Assembly (NCBI RefSeq): GCF_023375815.1
Contig: NZ_CP067412.1
Coordinates: 4,898,001 to 4,962,000 of the forward strand
Direction: 5' to 3'
DNA length: 64,000 bases
From: Pseudomonas sp. HS6
GTDB lineage: Bacteria > Pseudomonadota > Gammaproteobacteria > Pseudomonadales > Pseudomonadaceae
The notes below the pieces were generated by a model. The model was not told where the DNA came from and did no database searches. It saw only the letters and a program-made list of their open reading frames with translations. Position numbers and translations under genes: made by a program. This document shows, one piece after another, positions 42,955-51,106 of this stretch (the first letter of the stretch is position 1; each line of letters begins with the position of its first letter).

Positions 42955-44031
42955 ATGACCCGTCTACTGCGCTACACCCTGCTCTCCGTGCTGCTGGCCG
43001 TCGCGCTGATCGGCATGATGATCTTCAGCCTGACCTGGCGCCCCGACGCCCGGGAGACCCTGCCGGTCAGTTGCACCGGGCAGCCGCCGACGCTGGTGCC
43101 CGGCCAGGCGCTGAAGGTCATGACCTGGAACGTGCAATACCTGGCCGGCAAGCGTTACGTGTTCTGGAACGACCTGGCCCACGGCGACGACGAGTCCCCC
43201 ACTCTTGAAGACATGGCGTTCAGCCTCGACGAAGTGGCCCGGGTGATCCGCGACGAGCAACCCGATGTGGTGTTGATCCAGGAGCTGGATGACGGCGCCA
43301 AGGCCAGCGACTATCAGAACCAGCTCAAGCTGTTGCAGGAGCGCCTCGCCGACCTCTATCCGTGTAGCGTCCATGCCTTCGACTGGAAGGCCGATTTCGT
43401 TCCAGATCCGCATATCTTCGGCAGCGTTGGCCGGCAACTCGCCACCCTCAGCCGCTTTCGCATCGAACACGCCGAACGCCTGCAATTGCCGGTGCAACCA
43501 CTGAATATCATCAGCCGTCAGTTCCAGCCGAAAAACGCCCTGCTCGCCACCACCCTGCCGTTCAGCGATGGCGGGCAACTGGTGGTGTTCAACACGCATC
43601 TGGATCGCGCCATCCAGCCGGACGAAACCTTGCAGGCGCAAGTGGCGGCGGTGGCCAAGGTGCTCGACAAACACGAAAGCCACGGCACGCCGTGGCTGAT
43701 CGGGGGTGACTTCAACCTGTTGCCGCTCGGCCAGTACCGGCGCCTGCCCACCGAACAGCGCACGCCCTACTCCGTGGACAGTGCGCTGCATCTGCTGTGG
43801 GACAAGTACCCGATGATCCCGACCAATAACGAAGCCAGTGGCATCGACCGCGCCAAGTGGTTGACCCATTACCCCAACGACCCTGGCCTCAATGGCCCGG
43901 ACCGCACGGTCGATTACCTGTTCTACAGCCCGAAAATCAAACGGGTCGAAGCCACGGTGCGTCAGGACGATACGTTGCGCATTTCCGATCATTTGCCGGT
44001 GATTGCGAAGTTCCTCCTGCCACCCAACTGA
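42955..44031 (+). CDS. Endonuclease/exonuclease/phosphatase-family protein, membrane-anchored or secreted
   Basis: The 358-residue protein has an N-terminal hydrophobic segment (about 9-29) serving as signal or anchor. The EEP fold follows: VMTWNVQYLAG (about 57-67), QPDVVLIQELDD (catalytic Glu, near 111), VVFNTHLDR (near 209), LIGGDFNL (near 246) and a C-terminal SDHLPVIA (near 347). All catalytic positions are present, so it could hydrolyse phosphodiesters or phospholipids outside the cytoplasm. Substrate unknown. Confidence 0.87.
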   Translation: MTRLLRYTLLSVLLAVALIGMMIFSLTWRPDARETLPVSCTGQPPTLVPGQALKVMTWNVQYLAGKRYVFWNDLAHGDDESPTLEDMAFSLDEVARVIRDEQPDVVLIQELDDGAKASDYQNQLKLLQERLADLYPCSVHAFDWKADFVPDPHIFGSVGRQLATLSRFRIEHAERLQLPVQPLNIISRQFQPKNALLATTLPFSDGGQLVVFNTHLDRAIQPDETLQAQVAAVAKVLDKHESHGTPWLIGGDFNLLPLGQYRRLPTEQRTPYSVDSALHLLWDKYPMIPTNNEASGIDRAKWLTHYPNDPGLNGPDRTVDYLFYSPKIKRVEATVRQDDTLRISDHLPVIAKFLLPPN

Positions 44032-44033
44032 TC

Positions 44034-44870
44034 TCAGTGAGCCTCTTCAAGATCGTCGTGCAACAGCCCGAAGATCTGCCGCTTCATGTCGATGAACGAG
44101 CGCTCCATGACCATGTCCAGCGTGCGTGGACGTTCGATCGGCACATCCAGGATCTGCTTGATCCGCCCAGGCCTGGCGCCCATCACATACACCCGGTCGC
44201 CGAGCAGGATCGCCTCGTCGATGTCGTGAGTGACGAACAGCACGGTTTTTTTGCTGTTGCCCCACACACGTAACAACAGCTGCTGCATTTGCAGGCGCGT
44301 CTGGCTGTCGAGGGCGCCGAAGGGTTCGTCCATCAGCAGGATCTGCGGATCGTTGGCCAGCGCCCGGGCAATCGCTACCCGTTGCATCATGCCGCCGGAC
44401 AACTGCTTGGCGTAGTTGTCGGCAAATCCTGACAAGCCAACTTCATGGACGTAGTGATCGACGATCTCCTTGCGCCGCGCCGCCGGCATACCCCGACGCT
44501 TGAGGCCGAACTCGACGTTCTGCCGCACCGTCAGCCACGGGAACAGCGTATAGCTCTGGAACACCATCCCGCGATCCGCGCCGGGGCCCTGCACTTGCTG
44601 GCCGCCGACGTAGATTTCGCCGGAGGTCGGCTCGGCCAGGCCGGCGGTGAGATACAGCAGGCTCGACTTGCCGCAGCCCGACGGCCCGACCAGCACTGCA
44701 AATTGCTGATCCGGCACTTCGAACGACACTTCCTCCAGCGCGGTGAACGTACCGCCGCCGGGTTTGGTGTAGCGCAGGCTGACCTTGTCCACCTGCAACC
44801 TTGCCGCGGCGAGTGTCGGTGCGGCGACCGGCTCGATGAAACGACGGTTGGCAGCGGTTACTGAGCCCAT
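44034..44870 (-). CDS. ABC transporter ATPase, nitrate/sulfonate/taurine type
   Basis: The 278-residue ATPase has Walker A GPSGCGKSS (about 63-71), the signature LSGGMMQRVAIARAL (about 158-172), Walker B ILLMDEPFGALD and the His switch FVTHDIDEA. It is closest to the SsuB/TauB/NrtD group. The ATG at 44870 lies 13 bp inside the permease gene's 3' end, so translation is coupled. It forms one transporter with the permease and binding protein encoded upstream. Confidence 0.9.
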   Translation of the reverse strand: MGSVTAANRRFIEPVAAPTLAAARLQVDKVSLRYTKPGGGTFTALEEVSFEVPDQQFAVLVGPSGCGKSSLLYLTAGLAEPTSGEIYVGGQQVQGPGADRGMVFQSYTLFPWLTVRQNVEFGLKRRGMPAARRKEIVDHYVHEVGLSGFADNYAKQLSGGMMQRVAIARALANDPQILLMDEPFGALDSQTRLQMQQLLLRVWGNSKKTVLFVTHDIDEAILLGDRVYVMGARPGRIKQILDVPIERPRTLDMVMERSFIDMKRQIFGLLHDDLEEAH

Positions 44871-45661
44871 GCGGCAATCCTCAAACGCAAGAAGCGAAAC
44901 AGTTGATCGGTGACCAGGCCGAGCAGGCCGATGATCGCGATGGCGAGAAAAATCACGTCGACCTGAAAACCACGCATGGCTTTGAGGCTCAAATAACCGA
45001 GGCCACTGGAAGCCGCGACCAGTTCGGCGACCACCAGATAGGTCCAGGCCCAACCCATGGTCACCCGCAAAGTGTCGAGCACGCCGGGCAACGACGCCGG
45101 GGCGATCACATGCAGCACCGCGTCACGCCGGTTGGAGCCGAGGGTGTAGGAGGCGTTGATCAAGTCCTTGGAAATGCCTTTGGACACGTCCGCGATCATC
45201 ACCAGTTGCTGGAAGAACACGCCGAAAATGATCACCGACACCCGCTGTTCCAGACCGATGCCGATCCACAGGATGAACAGCGGCACGAACGAGGTCACGG
45301 GCAAATAGCGGATGAAGTTGACCAGCGGTTCGAGGAACGCCTGGACGATGCGAAAGCTGCCCATCAGCAAGCCCAGCGGCACCGCCACCAGCGACGACAC
45401 AATGAAGCCGACCATCACCACTTCGACACTGGCCCAGACATGCTGGCCGAGGGTGCCGTCGCGGCTCAGGCGCACGGCGGCTTCGACCACCGCGCCGGGC
45501 GTCGGCAGAAACATTCCCGGTACGATGCCGCCGTAGGACAACCCGGCCCACAGGCCGACCAGCAACACCCAGGCCAGACCGCTGGCGCTCCACACTACCG
45601 GCACCGGCAATCCGGTCTTCGGTGTGATGCAGCGGCTCAGCCATGAATTGCGCTTGAACAT
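44858..45661 (-). CDS. ABC transporter permease, sulfonate/taurine type
   Basis: This 267-residue integral membrane protein has about six helices and the EAA loop (YTLGSNRRDAVLHVIAPASLPGVLDTLRV, about 165-193) of binding-protein-dependent permeases, SsuC/TauC group. The ATG at 45661 was preferred to a TTG two codons upstream. It overlaps the ATPase gene and lies 10 bp after the binding-protein gene, as in an operon. Confidence 0.9.
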   Translation of the reverse strand: MFKRNSWLSRCITPKTGLPVPVVWSASGLAWVLLVGLWAGLSYGGIVPGMFLPTPGAVVEAAVRLSRDGTLGQHVWASVEVVMVGFIVSSLVAVPLGLLMGSFRIVQAFLEPLVNFIRYLPVTSFVPLFILWIGIGLEQRVSVIIFGVFFQQLVMIADVSKGISKDLINASYTLGSNRRDAVLHVIAPASLPGVLDTLRVTMGWAWTYLVVAELVAASSGLGYLSLKAMRGFQVDVIFLAIAIIGLLGLVTDQLFRFLRLRIAAWAQ

Positions 45662-45671
45662 GACCAATCTC

Positions 45672-46649
45672 CTAGAGCGGGCTGACGAAACGGTTGTCGA
45701 CCAGATCGTCGTTGCTGACGTTGTAGGGCTTGCCCTGCAATTCGCTGGCGGTTTCGTTGGCCAGTTTGATCAGCGGTGCGCTATCCCCCGGCGTACCCGG
45801 TTTGCCCAGCAGCTTCTCGCTCATGGCCTGATCGTAGAAACGCACGCCTTGCGCGGCAGCGGCCAGTTCCTTCGGATCGGACAGGTAACCGCCGACGCCC
45901 TTGGCCATGATTTCGTAGGCTTTCTGTGGATGGTCCTTGGTGTACTGCACGGCTTTGTAGAGACCGGCGACCAACGCCTTGACGTCTTCCGGCTGCTTCT
46001 CGATCACCGTGCAGTTGAGCGCCACCACATCGACGATCACGCCCGGCGTACTGCTGCTGTCGATCAGCACCTTGCCCTGCTGCTTGTCGCGCACCATCGA
46101 CAGATGCGGCTCCCAAGTCACGGCGGCCGGCACGCGACCGGCGATGAACGCGGTGGCGGCATCGTCGGCGGTCATGTTCTGCACGGTGATGTCGCTCATG
46201 CTCATGCCGTTCTTTTTCAGCAGGTACGAGAGCCAGAACTGCGAGGTCGAACCCTCGTTGACGGCCACGGCCTGGCCCTTGAGTTCTTGCAGGCTCTTCA
46301 CGTTTTTACCGACCAGCACGCCGTCGCCGCCATGGCTGTCATCCAGCGCGGCCACAGCCTTGAAGCAGAACTGCGGGCGGTACTTGAGCACTTCGTCGAT
46401 GGTCGAGGCCGAGCCGGACAATTGCCCGGACGCCTGAGCGGCCATGTACATCGACGCTTCTTCGACCACCGGCAATTCGACGGTCAGGCCGTTTTCCTTG
46501 AAGTAGCCCAGATCCTGGGCCAGATACAGGGTGCCGTAACCGACCCACGTGGTGTGGCCGATCGACAAGGTGCCGGCCTGGGCGGCGGTGATTGAAAGGG
46601 CGGAGATCGCCAGAGGACATGCAAGACGGGTAAACAAGGACTTGTTCAT
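45672..46649 (-). CDS. ABC transporter periplasmic binding protein, sulfonate/taurine type
   Basis: The 325-residue protein has a Sec signal peptide (MNKSLFTRLACPLAISALSI, cut probably after AQA near 25). A mature NMT1/SsuA-like domain starts GTLSIGHTTWVGYGTLYLAQ and has NEGSTSQFW and VTWEPHLS. It is the first gene of the three-gene transporter operon. The aminotransferase and aldehyde dehydrogenase genes on the same strand upstream suggest an amine or aminosulfonate ligand. Confidence 0.88.
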   Translation of the reverse strand: MNKSLFTRLACPLAISALSITAAQAGTLSIGHTTWVGYGTLYLAQDLGYFKENGLTVELPVVEEASMYMAAQASGQLSGSASTIDEVLKYRPQFCFKAVAALDDSHGGDGVLVGKNVKSLQELKGQAVAVNEGSTSQFWLSYLLKKNGMSMSDITVQNMTADDAATAFIAGRVPAAVTWEPHLSMVRDKQQGKVLIDSSSTPGVIVDVVALNCTVIEKQPEDVKALVAGLYKAVQYTKDHPQKAYEIMAKGVGGYLSDPKELAAAAQGVRFYDQAMSEKLLGKPGTPGDSAPLIKLANETASELQGKPYNVSNDDLVDNRFVSPL

Positions 46650-47052
46650 GGAGCACTCCCAACGCTGTTGATTTAGTTGTCATGGGCAGTACGGCCAGCC
46701 GGGGTGTCGCGATTGCACGCTGCGGTCTCTGCTGGACTCTGGCGGGCAATGCCTTGGCTGGCGAAATCGATGTTGACCCAGGCTTGGCGTCAGGAAAACG
46801 AGGAAATAGTTAGACGCGAACGATGAAAAAACTGGGTAGTGCGCACCGCGAAAGGGCGCGTCGGACGGGGGTGCACGGAGGGGGTGCAGGACAGCAAAAA
46901 CGATGTTGAATCGGCTGACGTAATCGCGAGCAAGTCGAAACGTCGCACCGCCGCTCCCACAGGTTTATCGGACGTTCACAAAATTGTGATCCACCCCGAA
47001 ACTGTGGGAGCGAGCTTGCTCGCGATAAGGTCCGAAGGACCTTCAATAGAGC
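46650..47052. other. Intergenic region between the aminotransferase and binding-protein genes
   Basis: The first 250 bp (46650-46920) probably hold the transporter promoter; no specific site was recognised. The rest contains two REP sequences (46924-46962 and 47001-47025). The first is split by an extra stretch of about 17 bp. A short hairpin AAGGTCC-GAA-GGACCTT at 47027-47043 lies just after the aminotransferase stop. Confidence 0.6.
46924..47043. repeat. REP pair, left member interrupted
   Basis: TCGCGAGCAAG (46924) and GCTCCCACAGG (about 46953) are the two halves of one REP separated by extra bases. CTGTGGGAGCGAGCTTGCTC at 47002 is an intact REP in the opposite orientation. Confidence 0.7.
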
Positions 47053-48423
47053 TTAGAGCCGACCGTATTCCTGCGCCGTACGATCCAGCGCTTTCAGGGT
47101 CTTGCCCACCAGCTCGTCAATCTCTTCACGGCTGGCAATCAACGCCGGCGCCATGATCATCCGCCCCAAAGTCGATCGAATGATCACCCCCTCCTCAAAA
47201 CCAATCGTACGGCAGCGCCATGCGATGTCGTTCTCATTGGCGAAGCGCTTGCGCGTGGCCTTGTCTTCGGCCAGTTGCAACGCCGCAACCATGCCCGTGC
47301 CCTGGATATCGCCCACCAGCGGATGATTACCGAACACCTCGCGCAGGCACTGTTGCAGGTACGGGCCGATGTCATCCTTGACCCGCGTCACCACGCCTTC
47401 ATCACGCAGGGCCTTGAGGTTGGCGATCGCCACCGCCGCCGCCACTGGGTGCCCGGAATAGGTCAGTCCGTGGGCGAACACCCCGCCCTGCTCCACCAGC
47501 ACATCGGCCATTTTCTTCGACAGAATCAAGCCGCCCATCGGGATGTAGCCGGAGGTCAGTCCCTTGGCGATGGACAGGGTGTCCGGCTCGAAACCGAAGT
47601 ACTCGTGGGCGAACCATTCGCCGGTGCGACCGAAGCCGCCGATCACTTCATCGGCGCACAACAGCACGTCGTACTTGCGGCAGATGCGCTGGATTTCCGG
47701 CCAGTAGCTTTCCGGCGGGAAGATCATTCCGCCCGCGCCCTGGAACGGTTCGGCGATGAATCCGGCGACCTTGTCGGCGCCCAGTTCGAGGATCTTCGCT
47801 TCCAGTTGCCGCGCGGCTCGCAAGCCAAATTCAGCCGGTGTCAGGTTGCCTTCGTGGGCGAAGAAGTACGGCTCGTCGATGTGCGCGATGTCGGGAATCA
47901 TCCCGCCCATTTCGTGCATGAACTTCATGCCGCCGAGGGCCGTCGCCGCCAGGGTCGAACCGTGATAGCCGTTCCAGCGGCCGATCATGATTTTCTTCTC
48001 GGGCTTGCCCAGCACCTGCCAGTAACGGCGCACGGTACGGATCAGCACCTCGTTGGCCTCGGAGCCGGAGTTGGTGTAGATCGCGTGGCTGTAATGCCCC
48101 GGCAGCAGGCTGAACAGCAGCTCGGAGAGCTCGATCACCTGCGGGTGGGTGGTGTGGAAAAACATGTTGTAGTACGGCAACTGCTCCAGTTGCCGGCTCG
48201 CGGCGGCGTTCAGATCCTTGCGGCCGTAACCGAGGTTGGTGCACCACAGCCCGGACATGCCGTCGAGGTAGCGCCGACCGTCGTTGTCCCACAGGTGCAG
48301 GCGGTCACCGCGCACCATCACCCGTGGGCCTTCGTCGTTGAGGGCCTTCTGGTCGACGAACGCATGAATGTGGTGCGCTGCATCGGCGGCCTGGTAGTCG
48401 CGGGTTTCACGTGAGGTGGTCAT
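47053..48423 (-). CDS. Class III PLP-dependent aminotransferase (SpuC-like)
   Basis: The 456-residue enzyme is a class III omega-transaminase: LDGMSGLWCTNLGYG (about 53-67), NSGSEANEVLIRTVRRYW (about 109-126), the PLP Asp in LLCADEVIGGFGRTG (about 247-261) and the Schiff-base Lys in LSIAKGLTSGYIPMGG (about 277-292). The ATG at 48423 follows AAGGAG and replaces a longer frame. It follows the aldehyde dehydrogenase gene. Likely substrates are a primary amine (polyamine, beta-alanine or taurine type) with pyruvate as acceptor; the exact one is not evident. Confidence 0.88.
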   Translation of the reverse strand: MTTSRETRDYQAADAAHHIHAFVDQKALNDEGPRVMVRGDRLHLWDNDGRRYLDGMSGLWCTNLGYGRKDLNAAASRQLEQLPYYNMFFHTTHPQVIELSELLFSLLPGHYSHAIYTNSGSEANEVLIRTVRRYWQVLGKPEKKIMIGRWNGYHGSTLAATALGGMKFMHEMGGMIPDIAHIDEPYFFAHEGNLTPAEFGLRAARQLEAKILELGADKVAGFIAEPFQGAGGMIFPPESYWPEIQRICRKYDVLLCADEVIGGFGRTGEWFAHEYFGFEPDTLSIAKGLTSGYIPMGGLILSKKMADVLVEQGGVFAHGLTYSGHPVAAAVAIANLKALRDEGVVTRVKDDIGPYLQQCLREVFGNHPLVGDIQGTGMVAALQLAEDKATRKRFANENDIAWRCRTIGFEEGVIIRSTLGRMIMAPALIASREEIDELVGKTLKALDRTAQEYGRL

Positions 48424-48455
48424 CGCCGGATCTCCTTTCTTGTTGTGAGCGGCTG

Positions 48456-49949
48456 TCATGAGCGCAGTTGAAACCAGGTGGTTTTCAACTGGGTGTATTT
48501 GTCGAATGAATGCAGCGACAGGTCGCGACCGAAACCGGACTGCTTGCCACCGCCGAACGGCACGGTCACGTCCAGCGCATCGACGCTGTTGACCGACACC
48601 GTACCGGCTCGCAATTGCCGCGCCACCCGGTGCGCGCGATGCAGATCATCCGTCCACAGCGACGCCGCCAGACCGTAGACGCTGTCGTTGGCCAGTTGCA
48701 AGGCGTGAGCCTCGTCATCGAACGGAATCACCGCCAGCACCGGGCCGAACACTTCTTCGCGAAACAGGGTCATGTGCGGCTGCACGTCGGTGAAAATCGT
48801 CGGCTGAACGAAGTTGCTCGAACCGTTGAAACTCAACTGCCGCCCGCCACAGACGCGGGTCGCGCCTTCGCGTTCGGCCTGGTGGATGAAGCGCAAGATG
48901 CTTTCGGTTTGACCGGTGTCGACGATTGCCCCGGCCGCACTCGCGGGGTCCAGCGGATCGCCCGGCTGCCAGCGCTCGGCCTGAGCCTTCAGCCGTTCAA
49001 CGAACTCATCATGAATCGAGCGCTCCACCAGCAATCGCGAGTTGGCCGAGCAGACTTCGCCCTGATTGAAGAAGATCCCGAACGCGGCTTTCTGCGCCGC
49101 CAGATCCAGATCCTTGCAGTCGGCAAACACCAGATTGGCGCTCTTGCCGCCGCACTCCAGCCACACCTGTTTGAGGTTCGACTGCGCGGAATACTGCATG
49201 AAATATTTGCCGACCTGCGTCGAGCCAGTGAACACCAGACAATCGACATCCGGGTGCAGGCCCAAGGCTTTGCCGGCCTGCTCGCCGAGCCCCGGCAGCA
49301 CGTTCAGCACGCCGGCCGGCAGCCCGGCTTCCAGCGCCAGTTCGGCCAGACGCAAGGCGGAAAACGGTGATTGCTCGGCGGGTTTGAGAATCACCGAATT
49401 GCCCGCCGCCAGCGCTGGCGCAAGTTTCCACGCGGCCATGTCCAGCGGGAAATTCCACGGCACCACGGCGGCGACCACGCCCAGCGCTTCGCGGGTGATG
49501 GTCGCCAGCACATTCGAAGCGCTTGGCGCGACCTGATCGTAGAGTTTGTCGAGGCTTTCGGCGTACCAGCGAAACACCCCGGCGGCGCCCGGCACGTCGA
49601 TGTTGTAAGCGTCCATAACCGGTTTGCCCATGTTCAGCGAATCGAGCAGTGCCAGTTCTTCGCGATGGGCCAGAATCAGATCCGCCAGACGCAGCAGCAC
49701 TTGCTTGCGCTCGGTCGGTGAACGCCCGGCCCAGGTGCCGGCCTCGAACACCTGCCGTGCATTGCGCACCGCCGCATCGACGTCCTCTTCACCGCACGCG
49801 GCGACGTTTGCCAGCAGTTGGCCGGTGGCCGGGTTGATCGCGGCAAAGGTCTGCCCCGACTGCGCTGGACGCAACTTGCCGTCGATCACGGCCCGATCGG
49901 GAAAACTCAATTCAGCGGCCTTGCGCTGCCAGTCTGCAAGCTCGAACAC
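48456..49949 (-). CDS. NAD-dependent aldehyde dehydrogenase (PuuC/KauB-like)
   Basis: The 497-residue protein has the ALDH motifs PWNFPLDMAAWKLAPALAAG (about 165-184), the catalytic Glu in LECGGKSANLVF (about 262-273) and the catalytic Cys in NQGEVCSANSR (about 297-307). The start is a GTG at 49949, supported by AAGGAG about 9 nt upstream and the PuuC-like start VFELADWQRKAAEL. It should oxidise the aldehyde made by the adjacent aminotransferase. It is divergent from the LysR gene, probably its regulator. Confidence 0.88.
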   Translation of the reverse strand: MFELADWQRKAAELSFPDRAVIDGKLRPAQSGQTFAAINPATGQLLANVAACGEEDVDAAVRNARQVFEAGTWAGRSPTERKQVLLRLADLILAHREELALLDSLNMGKPVMDAYNIDVPGAAGVFRWYAESLDKLYDQVAPSASNVLATITREALGVVAAVVPWNFPLDMAAWKLAPALAAGNSVILKPAEQSPFSALRLAELALEAGLPAGVLNVLPGLGEQAGKALGLHPDVDCLVFTGSTQVGKYFMQYSAQSNLKQVWLECGGKSANLVFADCKDLDLAAQKAAFGIFFNQGEVCSANSRLLVERSIHDEFVERLKAQAERWQPGDPLDPASAAGAIVDTGQTESILRFIHQAEREGATRVCGGRQLSFNGSSNFVQPTIFTDVQPHMTLFREEVFGPVLAVIPFDDEAHALQLANDSVYGLAASLWTDDLHRAHRVARQLRAGTVSVNSVDALDVTVPFGGGKQSGFGRDLSLHSFDKYTQLKTTWFQLRS

Positions 49950-50188
49950 GGTGGATGCTCCTTGGACTTTTATTCTTTTGAGAACAGTGCGGAATCGATA
50001 GTCGCTCAGGCCTGCGTGAGCTAAAACCAGTAAAAATGTCTTCGCAGACAATAAAAAAGGTAGCCAGCCGATGGCCCCTTCACGCGCGCATAAGGCTATT
50101 GTTCAGGAACAAAAATACCGCCGACAGAACGGAGGCCGGCGGCTTACAAATTGCTTGGATGTGGAATCCGTTCGCTTTGAGGTTCACC

Positions 50189-51103
50189 GTGGCCGCTTAC
50201 AACCTGCGTCAGTTGAAATACTTCATCACCACCGTCGAATGCGGCAGCGTCGCCGAAGCCTCGCGCAAGCTGTACATCGCGCAACCGGCGATCTCCACGG
50301 CGATCAAGGGGCTGGAAGACAGCTTCGGCGTGCAACTGCTGATCCGCCATCACGCCCAGGGCGTGTCCCTGACACCCAGCGGCGCGCGGTTCTTCCGCAA
50401 AGCCCAGGAACTGCTGCGCATGGCCAAGGAGTTCGAACAGAACGCCCTCGCCGACAACGACGTGGTGGCCGGGCAGATCGATATCGGCTGCTTTGAAACG
50501 GTCGCGCCGCTGTACTTGCCGCAGCTGATTGCCGGGTTCTCGGCGCTGTATCCGGGGGTGAAAATCCGCATCCGCGACGGCGAACAACAGGAGCTGGTGC
50601 AAGGCCTGACCTCGGGCACCTTCGATCTGGCAATCCTGTACAAGCACGACCTCGACGCCACCATCGAAACCGAACCCTTGATGCCCGCCCAACGGCCTTA
50701 CGCCCTGCTCCCGGCAGATCATCGCTTCGCCCAACTCAAGCAAGTGTCGCTGCGGGACTTGTGCCTGGAGCCGATGATCCTGCTCGACGTGCAACCGAGC
50801 CGCACCTACTTCGTCAGCCTGTTCGAAGAACTGGGCCTGTCGCCACGCATCGAATTCAGCTCGCCGTCGATCGAAATGGTGCGCGGCATGGTCGGCCAGG
50901 GTTTCGGCTTCTCGATCCTGGTCACCCGCCCGCATTCGGAATGCACCTACGACGGCAAGAAAGTCGTGTGCGTGGACATCGTCGAAGACGTTACCGGCTC
51001 AGGCCTGGTGGCCGCGTGGCTCAAACGCGGGCAACTGACCAAACCGGCGCAGTTGTTTGCCGATTATTGCCGGGAGCAGCTGACGGCGAAGGCCAGTCGC
51101 TGA
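50189..51103 (+). CDS. LysR-family regulator of the amine-degradation cluster
   Basis: This LTTR has about 304 residues: an N-terminal helix-turn-helix (about 1-60, NLRQLKYFITTVECGSVAEASRKLYIAQPAIS...) and a PBP2-type effector domain (IDIGCFETVAPLYLPQLIAGF...). A GTG at 50189 preceded by GAGG is the preferred start because the helix-turn-helix begins right after it; the open frame reaches back to 50036. Divergent orientation from the aldehyde dehydrogenase gene suggests it activates that gene and perhaps the transporter. Confidence 0.87.
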   Translation: MAAYNLRQLKYFITTVECGSVAEASRKLYIAQPAISTAIKGLEDSFGVQLLIRHHAQGVSLTPSGARFFRKAQELLRMAKEFEQNALADNDVVAGQIDIGCFETVAPLYLPQLIAGFSALYPGVKIRIRDGEQQELVQGLTSGTFDLAILYKHDLDATIETEPLMPAQRPYALLPADHRFAQLKQVSLRDLCLEPMILLDVQPSRTYFVSLFEELGLSPRIEFSSPSIEMVRGMVGQGFGFSILVTRPHSECTYDGKKVVCVDIVEDVTGSGLVAAWLKRGQLTKPAQLFADYCREQLTAKASR

Positions 51104-51106
51104 CCG

